From RGIG4708 sp045633845 (GTDB taxonomy: Bacteria > Bacillota > Clostridia > UMGS1810): a DNA stretch of 14,389 nt. The stretch lies in contig JAZQZC010000001.1 in NCBI GenBank assembly GCA_045633845.1, positions 1-14,389 of the forward strand, written 5' to 3'. A program made the translations under genes and the position numbers. Positions 6,231 through 13,653 of the stretch are shown here, piece by piece (position 1 is the first letter of the stretch; every line of letters begins with the position of its first letter). Below the pieces are notes generated by a model. It was not told the DNA's origin. It did no database searches and saw nothing but the letters and a program-made list of their open reading frames with translations.

Positions 6231-9200
6231 ATGGCTGGAAAATTTAAAACCATGGATGGTAACACCGCCGCAGCGCACTGCGCGTATGCGTTTACGGAAG
6301 TTGCTGCCATCTACCCTATCACACCATCTTCAACAATGGCCGAATATGTAGACCAGTGGGCTGCCAATGGTCAGAAAAACATTTTCGGACAGACAGTTGA
6401 AGTTGTTGAAATGCAGTCTGAAGCAGGTGCAGCAGGCGCTGTACATGGTTCACTTCAGGCAGGAGCGCTCACAACAACATTTACGGCATCGCAGGGCTTG
6501 CTCCTTATGATACCAAACATGTACAAAATTGCAGGTGAGCTTTTGCCTACAGTTTTCCATGTAAGTGCAAGAGCACTCGCAGCACACGCGCTCAACATCT
6601 TTGGTGACCATCAGGACGTTATGGCTTGCCGTCAGACAGGTTTTGCACTTCTCGCCTCAGGCTCCGTACAGGAAACTATGGATCTCGGCGGTGTTGCACA
6701 CCTTGCTGCAATCAAAGGCAGAGTTCCGTTCCTTCACTTCTTTGATGGTTTCAGAACCTCACACGAAATTCAGAAAATCGAAGTTATGGATTATGCCGAC
6801 CTCGAAAAGCTCGTTGACAAAGATGCAATCAAAGCATTTAAAGACAACGCACTCAACCCCGAACACCCTGTCCTCAGAGGTACTGCTCAAAACTCCGACA
6901 TCTACTTCCAGGGCAGAGAAGTTGCAAACAAATATTATCAGGCTGTTCCTGATATTGTTGCAGACTATATGAACGAAATTACAAAAATCACAGGCAGAGA
7001 GTACAAGCCGTTTAACTACTACGGTGCTCCCGACGCAACAAAGGTTATTGTTGCTATGGGCTCTGTATGTGAAACAATAGAAGAAACTGTTGATTACCTT
7101 ATGGCAAAAGGTGAAAAGGTTGGTGTTATCAAAGTACACCTTTACAGACCTTTCAGTGCAAAATACTTCTTTGATGTATTGCCGCAAACTGTACAAAAAA
7201 TTGCAGTGCTCGACAGAACAAAAGAGCCTGGCTCGCTTGGTGAACCTCTGTATCTTGACATCTGCAACCTCTTCTACGGCAAAAAGAATGCCCCTGTTAT
7301 TGTTGGCGGCAGATATGGTCTCGGTTCAAAAGACACCACACCTACACAGATTGTTGCAGTATACAACAACCTTGCTAAGGATGAACCTAAAAACGGCTTT
7401 ACCATCGGTATTGTAGATGATGTTACAAACACATCTCTCGAGCTCCCCGAAAAAGTTACTTCAGCTCCCGAGGGTGCTACTTGCTGTAAATTCTGGGGCT
7501 TTGGTTCCGACGGTACCGTAGGTGCAAACAAAGACGCTATCAAAATCATAGGTGACAATACCGACCTTTACGCTCAGGCTTACTTTGATTATGATTCAAA
7601 AAAATCAGGCGGTATCACAATGTCACACCTGCGTTTTGGTAAAAAGCCTATCAAATCAACCTACCTTCTCGATACAGCCGACTATATTGCATGCCACAAG
7701 CCTGCATATATTCACCAGTATGATATCTTAGAAGGTCTCAAGGACGGAGGCACATTCCTCCTCAACTGCGTATGGTCACCTGATGAGCTTGATGAAAAAA
7801 TCCCTGCAAAAATGAAGAGATACATTGCTAATCACAACATCAACTTCTATATTATCAACGCTGTTGATGTTGCAGTTAAGGTAGGCCTCGGTGCAACAAG
7901 AATAAATATGGTTACACAGAGCGCATTCTTTAAGCTTGCTAATGTTATCGACTTTGACCACGCAGTAGAGCTTATTAAAGCCGCTATCAAAAAGACCTAC
8001 GGCAAAAAAGGTGACGAAATAGTTAAAATGAACTGCGATGCAGTTGACGGCGCTATTGATGCACTTATCAAAATTGATGTTCCGGCAAGCTGGGCAGATG
8101 CAAAGGACGAAGAAGCCAAAGCATCCGACAGACCTGAATTTATTACAAAAATTGTTGATCCTGTAAATGCACAGGCAGGTAACAAGCTCCCTGTAAGCAC
8201 CTTCCTCGGTATGGAGGATGGTACCTTTGAGGTTGGTACTTCAAGATACGAAAAACGCGGTGTTGCGGTAAACGTTCCTGTATGGGATATTGACAAATGT
8301 ATTCAGTGTAACCAGTGTTCACTCGTTTGTCCTCATGCGGCTATTCGCCCTGTTCTCCTTACCGAAGAAGAAGCGGCAAATAAGCCTCAAGAGTTTGCTA
8401 CAAAAAATGCAACAGGCTTTGCAGGAATGCAGTTCAGAATTCAGGTGTCACCGCTTGACTGTCTTGGCTGCGGCGTTTGTGCTCAGGTTTGTCCTGCTAA
8501 GGAAAAGGCTCTTGTTATGACTCCGTTTGACGAGGTTGAAAAAGAAGCTCCAAACTGGGAATACGCAATGTCAGTTGGCACAAAGCAGGATACAATCGAC
8601 ATTACCAAAAACATCAAAAACTCACAGTTTGCTCAGCCTATGCTTGAATTCTCAGGCGCTTGCGCAGGCTGTGGTGAAACACCTTATATCAAGCTTATCA
8701 CTCAGTTGTTTGGCGACAGAATGATGGTAGCAAATGCCACAGGCTGTACCTCCATCTGGGGAGGCTCTGCTCCTTCAATGCCATATTGCAAAAACGCAGA
8801 GGGCAAAGGTCCTGCATGGGCTAACTCACTGTTTGAGGACAACGCTGAATTTGGACTCGGTATGGTTAAGGGTGTAAGCAAAATCAGAGAAACCCTCGCT
8901 GCAAGAATGGCGGCAGTTATGGATAAGGTTGACTCTAAGCTTGCAGATGCATTTAAAGCATGGATTGACGGCAAAGACAATGCGCAGGCTTCAAAGGCTG
9001 CTGCAAAAGAAATTATGGCACTTATCGACGATGCTGATAAGTCAATCCCAGAAATCAAAGAAATTGCCGACAGAACAGACTTCCTCGTTAAGAGATCAAA
9101 CTGGGCATTCGGCGGCGACGGTTGGGCTTATGATATAGGCTACGGCGGTCTTGACCACGTTATTGCATCGGGCGAGGATATCAATATATTTGTTGTTGAT

Positions 9201-9740
9201 ACTGAGGTTTACTCAAACACAGGCGGTCAGTCCTCAAAGGCTACACCTACAGGTGCTGTTGCTAAATTTGCAGCTGCAGGTAAACGCACAAAGAAAAAAG
9301 ACCTCGGTATGATTGCTACAACCTACGGCTATGTATATGTAGCTCAGATTGCTCTCGGTGCTGATATGAACCAGGCTCTCAAAGCTATCAAAGAGGCCGA
9401 AGCATATCCGGGCCCATCGCTCATTATTGCATATGCTCCATGTATCAACCACGGTATAAAGGTTGGTATGGCTAATACAATCAGCGAAGAAAAGAAAGCT
9501 GTTGCTACAGGCTACTGGCACTTGTGGAGATACAATCCGCTTCTGGCAGAAGAAGGCAAGAATCCGTTTACTCTTGATTCTAAAGAGCCTACAGGTACAA
9601 TTTCTGAATTCCTTGACGGCGAAAACAGATATATTATGCTCAAAAAGCAGTATCCTGATATTGCCGACAAGCTGTTTACACAGGCAGAAAAAGACCTGGC
9701 AAGCAGATATGCAACATATAAAAGAATGGCTCAGGATTGA
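6231..9740 (+). CDS. nifJ: Pyruvate:ferredoxin (flavodoxin) oxidoreductase, single-chain
   Basis: At 1169 residues this is the fused homodimer-type PFOR. It converts pyruvate and CoA to acetyl-CoA and CO2 and reduces ferredoxin, a core step of anaerobic fermentation. Key residues fall at the same numbers as in the Desulfovibrio africanus enzyme: T31 (Y-P-I-T-P-S-S), E64, R114 and N996 (Y-S-N-T-G-G-Q) at the active site. Two ferredoxin-type 4Fe-4S sites use C690, C693, C696, C700 and C744, C747, C750, C754. The proximal cluster uses C811, C814, C839 and C1071. The TPP-binding segment includes G-D-G-W-A-Y-D. I chose the ATG at 6231 over an in-frame TTG at 6207, because the TTG lies upstream of the AGGAGGT site that serves the ATG. 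It has its own promoter and terminator. No key residue is missing. Confidence 0.98.
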   Translation: MAGKFKTMDGNTAAAHCAYAFTEVAAIYPITPSSTMAEYVDQWAANGQKNIFGQTVEVVEMQSEAGAAGAVHGSLQAGALTTTFTASQGLLLMIPNMYKIAGELLPTVFHVSARALAAHALNIFGDHQDVMACRQTGFALLASGSVQETMDLGGVAHLAAIKGRVPFLHFFDGFRTSHEIQKIEVMDYADLEKLVDKDAIKAFKDNALNPEHPVLRGTAQNSDIYFQGREVANKYYQAVPDIVADYMNEITKITGREYKPFNYYGAPDATKVIVAMGSVCETIEETVDYLMAKGEKVGVIKVHLYRPFSAKYFFDVLPQTVQKIAVLDRTKEPGSLGEPLYLDICNLFYGKKNAPVIVGGRYGLGSKDTTPTQIVAVYNNLAKDEPKNGFTIGIVDDVTNTSLELPEKVTSAPEGATCCKFWGFGSDGTVGANKDAIKIIGDNTDLYAQAYFDYDSKKSGGITMSHLRFGKKPIKSTYLLDTADYIACHKPAYIHQYDILEGLKDGGTFLLNCVWSPDELDEKIPAKMKRYIANHNINFYIINAVDVAVKVGLGATRINMVTQSAFFKLANVIDFDHAVELIKAAIKKTYGKKGDEIVKMNCDAVDGAIDALIKIDVPASWADAKDEEAKASDRPEFITKIVDPVNAQAGNKLPVSTFLGMEDGTFEVGTSRYEKRGVAVNVPVWDIDKCIQCNQCSLVCPHAAIRPVLLTEEEAANKPQEFATKNATGFAGMQFRIQVSPLDCLGCGVCAQVCPAKEKALVMTPFDEVEKEAPNWEYAMSVGTKQDTIDITKNIKNSQFAQPMLEFSGACAGCGETPYIKLITQLFGDRMMVANATGCTSIWGGSAPSMPYCKNAEGKGPAWANSLFEDNAEFGLGMVKGVSKIRETLAARMAAVMDKVDSKLADAFKAWIDGKDNAQASKAAAKEIMALIDDADKSIPEIKEIADRTDFLVKRSNWAFGGDGWAYDIGYGGLDHVIASGEDINIFVVDTEVYSNTGGQSSKATPTGAVAKFAAAGKRTKKKDLGMIATTYGYVYVAQIALGADMNQALKAIKEAEAYPGPSLIIAYAPCINHGIKVGMANTISEEKKAVATGYWHLWRYNPLLAEEGKNPFTLDSKEPTGTISEFLDGENRYIMLKKQYPDIADKLFTQAEKDLASRYATYKRMAQD

Positions 9741-9760
9741 TTGCGTTAACACTTTTTAGT

Positions 9761-9806
9761 TTTTGGCTTTGGCAAAAATATTTTTGCCAAAGCCAAAATA
9801 TTTTTT
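9761..9806 (+). terminator. Intrinsic terminator of nifJ
   Basis: TTTTGGCTTTGGCAAAAA (9761-9778) and TTTTTGCCAAAGCCAAAA (9781-9798) form a perfect 18-bp stem with a TA centre, followed by TATTTTTT. It starts 20 bases past the nifJ stop. A small GGGCA-TTT-TGCCC hairpin follows at 9843-9855. Confidence 0.9.
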
Positions 9807-9883
9807 GATTTGACGAATATATTTATATACTGATATCACAAAGGGCATTTTGCCCATACACAGCAGTCGGGTACGGCAGGTCA

Positions 9884-10083
9884 GGAGGTGACAGGGGGGA
9901 TGTTCGCATGACAACGGGGACATTCCTCGCAAGAGGTGTGTCCTCGTTGCCCACGCGAACAACGAACCGTTGGGGACGGAGCTGTTTTTGACTGTAAAGC
10001 TTGGTGACAGAGGGGACGCACCTTTTTCAAAGGAACGTCCCCCTGTCACCCCGTTGTCATGCGAACATCCCCCTGTCACCTCC
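9884..10083. repeat. 200-bp GTGACAG palindromic element, copy A
   Basis: The outer arms 9884-9919 and 10049-10083 are inverted repeats of 36 and 35 bases differing by one base in the G run; they read GGAGGTGACAGGGGGG, then ATGTTCGCATGACAACGGGG. Nested inside are a CAACGGGGACA / TGTCCTCGTTG stem (9912-9949, with a CCTC-GCAA-GAGG tip) and a GGTGACAG...CTGTCACC hairpin (10003-10050). The arms and inner stems overlap, so alternative folds are possible. The element lies between nifJ and vanW and ends 19 bases before the probable vanW -10. A related copy is at 12002-12170. I infer a non-autonomous repeat of the REP/MITE kind; no transposase is in the window. Confidence 0.8.
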
Positions 10084-10101
10084 ATGCAAAAATGCAGACT
10101 T

Positions 10102-10107
10102 TATAAT
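10102..10107 (+). promoter_or_regulatory. Possible vanW -10 box
   Basis: TATAAT stands 45 bases upstream of the vanW start codon. No good -35 box lies 16-18 bases upstream; that position coincides with the right end of palindromic copy A. If this promoter works, the repeat end contributes its upstream part. Confidence 0.35.
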
Positions 10108-10151
10108 CTTGAAAACTACCTTGAACTCAGTGAAAGGATTGATATATAATT

Positions 10152-11996
10152 ATGAAAGAAATTTCAGGCTTTCTTAAAAACAAGTACATAATTGCAGCTG
10201 CAATAAGCGTTGTTGTAATTGCACTTGCGGCAGCAATTATTGCATACGGCAGCCTTATTGTATCAGACATCACAGTTGCAAACGGAGTAACAGCAGGCAA
10301 CATAGATTTGTCGGACTTAACTCAGGAGCAAGCCGCACAAGCACTTGACAAAAGCCATGCAATTGACGAAAACACTCAAATACCATTTGAGTGTGAGGAT
10401 GTGAGCTTTTTGCTTACCGCAGCACAAATAAACTTGATTTGCGATGTTGATGCAATGGCTCAAAAGGCATATGACGTCGGCAAAGAGGGCAATTTGCTTG
10501 TGCGTATATTTGATGCATACAAGGCAAAGCTTTTTGGAGAGGATATTGCACCTGTATACGTCTGCGACAGCTCTATGCTCCTTGCTGCAATAGACGAACA
10601 GCTTGGCGACAAGGTTGCGCCCGTAACTCCCTACAGTGTTGAAACAGGCACCGACAAAATTATTGTAACAAACGGAATTGGAGGCAAGGGCATTGCCGAA
10701 ACGGATGTTGCACTAATGATTTATGATGATATGCTTGATGGCAAAATAGACAACACCATCAAGCTCACCATTAAAGACATACCTGCACAGCCTATTGATA
10801 TTGATGAATTTATTTCTACATATATAAGAGATGCAAAGGATGCCGAATACCGCGAAGAAAACGGCGAGCACATTTTTACTCCCGAAATTGAGGGAATAAG
10901 CTTTGATGAAGAAATTGCCGCACAAATTATAGAGGCAAACAGAGCAAACACACAGCCATACGAAATTCCTGCAACAATTACAATACCTGAGGTTACAGTC
11001 AAGCATTTGCAAAGCAAATTTGCAACAGACACCCTTTCGGTATATTCCACAAGCTATGCCTCAAGTGATGCAAACAGAGCCTCCAACGTAGCCCTTGCCG
11101 CATCAAAAATAAACGGCTATGTGCTCAACCCTGGTCAGAGATTTTCGTTTAACGGAGTTGTGGGCCCCCGAACTGCCGCTACAGGCTTTAAGGTTGCCCA
11201 TGTGTACGAGGGCGACAGAGTTGTAGATGGTATGGGCGGTGGAATTTGCCAGGTAAGCTCTACCCTTTACAATGCGGTGGTGCTTGCCGACCTCAAAATT
11301 GTTTACCGACTCAATCACTCAATGCCTGTAAGCTATGTACCACGTGGCAGAGATGCAACAGTTTCGTATGGTACCATTGACTTTGTATTTGAAAACAACA
11401 AAAAATACCCTGTTACAATTGCTGCAGCAACTGCAAACAGAGTACTCACAATATCAGTAAAGGGTGTCGATGAATCTGAGGGTGTAACAGTGGAAATCAC
11501 CACACAAAATGCCGGATACACGCCATTCTCTACAACAGAGGTTGTGGATGATACCCTTAAACCAGGCGAAGCAAAGGTTGTAAAAGAGGGCTCAAACGGC
11601 AGTATTGTCAACTCCTATAAGGTGTACAAAAAAGACGGTCAGACAATAAAAACAGAATTTCTTGCGCGAAGCACTTATATACCTGTTACAAAGGTTGTAC
11701 ATATAGGTGCCAAAAAGCAGGAGGAGCCAAAAGAGGAAACTCCTAAAGCACCCGAGGCTCAGCCAGAGGTTAAGCCCGAAACAAATGTTCCGCAGCAGCC
11801 CCAACCGCAGCCTGAGCAACCTGCAAATCCGTTGCCTGAGCAGCCCGCTGACTCTCCCGAAGTGCAGCAACCAGAGCACACCGAAGAAGCACAGCCTACA
11901 TCAGGTGAAATTACAGACGAAGTGCAGCCCGCACCTCAGGATGCTGTTCCTGTTGACTCAGCTGAACAAACCGATGAAGCTAAAGAAGCCATATGA
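10152..11996 (+). CDS. Membrane-anchored VanW family protein with G5 domain
   Basis: This 614-residue protein starts with a short basic segment and one hydrophobic helix (about 12-36, A/I/V-rich), a signal anchor placing the rest outside the membrane. About 70-280 resembles the putative peptidoglycan-binding repeats found in YoaR-type proteins. The VanW domain (about 295-430) carries G-G-G-I-C-Q-V-S-S-T-L-Y-N-A (362-375). A G5-like domain follows (about 440-518). The C-terminal 95 residues are a low-complexity Pro/Gln/Glu tail. VanW is an accessory gene in some vanB-type vancomycin clusters, but its biochemical function is unknown and no other van gene is here, so resistance should not be inferred. 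The ribosome site AAAGGA lies 13 bases upstream, rather far. The gene is flanked by two related palindromic elements. Confidence 0.9.
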   Translation: MKEISGFLKNKYIIAAAISVVVIALAAAIIAYGSLIVSDITVANGVTAGNIDLSDLTQEQAAQALDKSHAIDENTQIPFECEDVSFLLTAAQINLICDVDAMAQKAYDVGKEGNLLVRIFDAYKAKLFGEDIAPVYVCDSSMLLAAIDEQLGDKVAPVTPYSVETGTDKIIVTNGIGGKGIAETDVALMIYDDMLDGKIDNTIKLTIKDIPAQPIDIDEFISTYIRDAKDAEYREENGEHIFTPEIEGISFDEEIAAQIIEANRANTQPYEIPATITIPEVTVKHLQSKFATDTLSVYSTSYASSDANRASNVALAASKINGYVLNPGQRFSFNGVVGPRTAATGFKVAHVYEGDRVVDGMGGGICQVSSTLYNAVVLADLKIVYRLNHSMPVSYVPRGRDATVSYGTIDFVFENNKKYPVTIAAATANRVLTISVKGVDESEGVTVEITTQNAGYTPFSTTEVVDDTLKPGEAKVVKEGSNGSIVNSYKVYKKDGQTIKTEFLARSTYIPVTKVVHIGAKKQEEPKEETPKAPEAQPEVKPETNVPQQPQPQPEQPANPLPEQPADSPEVQQPEHTEEAQPTSGEITDEVQPAPQDAVPVDSAEQTDEAKEAI

Positions 11997-12001
11997 TATA
12001 A

Positions 12002-12170
12002 AGTGACAGTGGGAGTGGGGATGTTCCTTTGTAAAAGGTGCGTCATGACAACGGGGGACATTCCTCGCAAGAGGTGTGTCCCCCGTTGCCCACGCGAACA
12101 AATGGCAAAAAGTTAACAGGTGACAGATGGGGGACGCACCTTTTACAAAGGAACATCCCCCACTGTCACT
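12002..12170. repeat. 169-bp GTGACAG palindromic element, copy B, between convergent genes
   Basis: The left arm (12002-12044) and right arm (12133-12170) match along AGTGACAGTGGG and along GGATGTTCCTTTGTAAAAGG plus TGCGTC, apart from a 5-base insertion in the left arm. Inside is a perfect 12-bp stem CAACGGGGGACA (12049-12060) / TGTCCCCCGTTG (12077-12088) with a CCTC-GCAA-GAGG tip. The block from about 12045 to 12101 is nearly identical to 9909-9962 of copy A. The element starts 6 bases after the vanW stop and overlaps the last 5 bases of the DUF4364 gene, so it probably also serves as a bidirectional transcription barrier. Confidence 0.8.
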
Positions 12171-12717
12171 CTTGGTCAACGGTTTTTACTCCGTCTGTTA
12201 CCATCTGCATAACCTTTGCATATACCTCATTTACATTGTTGTTAAAGTACTCAGCGGTTTTTTTTGCAGTTTCCTTGTCACCAACGTACACATCAAGCTT
12301 TAGCATGGTAACGTTGTTTTCCATTATACTGAGTACCGCTCCGTACTCTTTTTCATTTATGGGATAATAGTCTGTTGATATTTTGTTTGCGGCGTTTGCT
12401 TTTTTGTTTACAATTTTTACGTATTCGTCAAGGCGCTCCCTTATACTGTAAGGAATTTTGCCTTCAAAAAAGCCTATTGTTTCCTCCCCTGAGGGATTAA
12501 GGCTATACACGCGCTCATTTTCGATTTTGAGCTCTGCAAGGTCGCCGACCTCAATTAGATTGCGGATGTAAAGCTCCAAATCAAAATAATTCATATCAAC
12601 AACAGACGAAATTACATAGTCAAGCAATGTATATGTTGCACTTGTTTTTAAATTGCGTATAACAAAAAGCACTATAAGCTTCATTTCATATTCGCTTGGC
12701 TTATACGTTGTTCTCAT
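12166..12717 (-). CDS. DUF4364 family protein, winged-helix-like
   Basis: This 183-residue soluble protein matches the DUF4364 family of Clostridia, whose function is not established. The N-terminal 80 residues are helical and end in an N-E-R-V-Y-S-L-N-P-S-G strand-turn, like the wing of a winged-helix DNA-binding domain. The rest is mixed alpha/beta. A transcriptional role is plausible inference only. GAGGAGA lies 5 bases before the ATG. The HPr-like gene lies upstream on the same strand, separated by a strong hairpin terminator, and I see no good promoter in the 36 bases between them, so expression may depend on read-through. The stop codon TGA and the preceding AG lie inside palindromic copy B, so the C terminus may have been altered when the element arrived. 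Confidence 0.8.
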   Translation of the reverse strand: MRTTYKPSEYEMKLIVLFVIRNLKTSATYTLLDYVISSVVDMNYFDLELYIRNLIEVGDLAELKIENERVYSLNPSGEETIGFFEGKIPYSIRERLDEYVKIVNKKANAANKISTDYYPINEKEYGAVLSIMENNVTMLKLDVYVGDKETAKKTAEYFNNNVNEVYAKVMQMVTDGVKTVDQE

Positions 12718-12753
12718 ACAAATCTCCTCAAAGCAAAATATTACAAAATTAAT

Positions 12754-12781
12754 AAATGGTGCGGCAAAAGCCGCACCATTT
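12754..12781 (-). terminator. Intrinsic terminator of the HPr-like gene
   Basis: AAATGGTGCGGC (12754-12765) and GCCGCACCATTT (12770-12781) form a perfect 12-bp stem with a 4-base loop, beginning 4 bases after the HPr-like stop. On the minus strand it is followed by TATTAATTTTG, a moderate U-rich tail, so it may be leaky and act as an attenuator before the DUF4364 gene. Confidence 0.8.
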
Positions 12782-12785
12782 TTTA

Positions 12786-13013
12786 TTAATCAACAATAAA
12801 AGGTGCAAGTTCCGCTAAAAATTCAGCAGTATCTTCGGTATGGGCACGAACAGAAATAGGCTTGGTAAGGTCAAGACTGTAAATACCCATAATAGATTTG
12901 GCATCAATCACATATCTGTCGGATATAAGATCAATATCAAAATCATACTTATTTACAAGGTTAACAAGGTTTTGTACATCTTTAATAGATTTGAGCATAA
13001 TTTTTGCTGTCAT
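12786..13013 (-). CDS. HPr/Crh-like protein lacking the phosphocarrier histidine
   Basis: This 75-residue protein has the HPr fold pattern. It lacks the active-site G-L-H-A-R-P-A motif: residues 9-20 (S-I-K-D-V-Q-N-L-V-N-L-V) hold no histidine, so it cannot carry PTS phosphate in the usual way. It keeps K-S-I-M-G (39-43), the motif around Ser46 of HPr that HPr kinase phosphorylates, followed by I-Y-S-L-D-L. This combination matches the B. subtilis Crh type, a catabolite-control cofactor of CcpA. Whether this protein is phosphorylated or binds CcpA is inference. It has a strong promoter (13046-13074), a GGAGGT site 8 bases before the ATG and its own terminator. It is divergent from perR. Confidence 0.85.
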   Translation of the reverse strand: MTAKIMLKSIKDVQNLVNLVNKYDFDIDLISDRYVIDAKSIMGIYSLDLTKPISVRAHTEDTAEFLAELAPFIVD

Positions 13014-13045
13014 AATTCTGTACCTCCATATTTTAGTATATACAT

Positions 13046-13074
13046 ATAATACATCTTTTTACTCAAATTGTCAA
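13046..13074 (-). promoter_or_regulatory. Promoter of the HPr-like gene
   Basis: On the minus strand a perfect TTGACA (13069-13074) and TATTAT (13046-13051) are 17 bases apart. I see no cre-like operator in the leader. Confidence 0.85.
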
Positions 13075-13131
13075 TCAAATTCCGCTATATGAAATATAAT
13101 TGAAAAATTTTGGAGTTTTTTAAAAAAGGTA

Positions 13132-13160
13132 TTGACAAATGATTTTTTTGATGCTACAAT
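13132..13160 (+). promoter_or_regulatory. perR-reverse rubrerythrin promoter
   Basis: A perfect TTGACA (13132-13137) and TACAAT (13155-13160) are separated by 17 bases. The predicted start near 13167 falls inside the first PerR-box-like operator, so repressor binding would block initiation and early elongation. Confidence 0.85.
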
Positions 13161-13164
13161 AAAT

Positions 13165-13199
13165 TTGTAATCAATACAATATTGTAATGATTACAATAT
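13165..13199. promoter_or_regulatory. Tandem PerR-box-like operators
   Basis: Two 7-1-7 inverted repeats lie in tandem: TTGTAAT-C-AATACAA (13165-13179, one mismatch) and TTGTAAT-G-ATTACAA (13182-13196, perfect). The second extends to a perfect 10-1-10 palindrome at 13179-13199. Both resemble the Per box TTATAATNATTATAA. Their centres (13172 and 13189) are 17 bases apart and they share a TACAATATTGTA palindrome at the junction. The position just downstream of the promoter, before a perR-type gene, indicates autorepression. Confidence 0.8.
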
Positions 13200-13219
13200 G
13201 AAAAAAGGAGTTGATATAA

Positions 13220-13612
13220 ATGACATCAGCCGAAATTTTATTGAGCAACAACATACGGCCGTCGATGCCAAGAGTAATGATATACGATTATTTACAAAAG
13301 CATCGCACACATCCAACTGCTGATGAAATTTATTCAGCACTTTCGCTTATGGCTCCTACCCTTTCAAAAACTACTGTGTACAACACAGTAAAGCTGCTCA
13401 CAGGCGCAGGAGTCATAAAGATGATTACAATCGAAGAGCAGCAGGCAAGGTTTGATGCTTGTACCGATTTGCACGGGCACTTTTTGTGCAGCTGCTGCGG
13501 CAAGGTTTATGACTTTGATACCAAAGAGCCGGAGGACAGGTTGCCAAAGGGCTTTAAGGTACAAACCAAAGAGGTCTTTTATACAGGTACATGCGAAAGC
13601 TGTACCGTGTGA
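13220..13612 (+). CDS. perR: PerR-type peroxide-sensing repressor (Fur family)
   Basis: This 130-residue Fur-family protein has an N-terminal winged helix (about 1-75, including S-K-T-T-V-Y-N-T-V-K) and a C-terminal dimerisation domain. With an offset of 6, the B. subtilis PerR regulatory-metal ligands H37, D85, H91, H93 and D104 correspond to H31, D79, H85, H87 and D98, all present. The aspartate at D98 is the residue that marks PerR rather than Fur. Structural zinc cysteines are C90, C93, C125 and C128. PerR with Fe(II) senses peroxide by metal-catalysed oxidation of histidine and releases DNA. C81 and C92 are additional cysteines. AAAGGAG lies 9 bases before the ATG. The next gene, 41 bases downstream, is a peroxide-detoxifying rubrerythrin, apparently in one operon under tandem PerR-like boxes. 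Confidence 0.92.
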   Translation: MTSAEILLSNNIRPSMPRVMIYDYLQKHRTHPTADEIYSALSLMAPTLSKTTVYNTVKLLTGAGVIKMITIEEQQARFDACTDLHGHFLCSCCGKVYDFDTKEPEDRLPKGFKVQTKEVFYTGTCESCTV

Positions 13613-13653
13613 CAAATTATATTTAAAGTTTATTTTATAAAGGAGAAAAAATT

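Noticed and set aside
9756..10085. A 109-codon open frame on the minus strand across palindromic copy A
   Set aside because: It consists mainly of translated inverted repeat and terminator sequence and has no ribosome site. Its resemblance to the minus-strand frame at 11958-12179 (shared L-F-A-W-A-T) comes from the shared repeat core.
10152..11996. Vancomycin resistance locus
   Set aside because: VanW-domain proteins are widespread in Bacillota without resistance, and no ligase, dehydrogenase, dipeptidase or two-component genes of a van cluster are present.
11958..12367. Open frames on both strands across copy B and into DUF4364
   Set aside because: They overlap vanW, the repeat and DUF4364 in other frames, lack ribosome sites, and encode repeat-derived, compositionally odd peptides.
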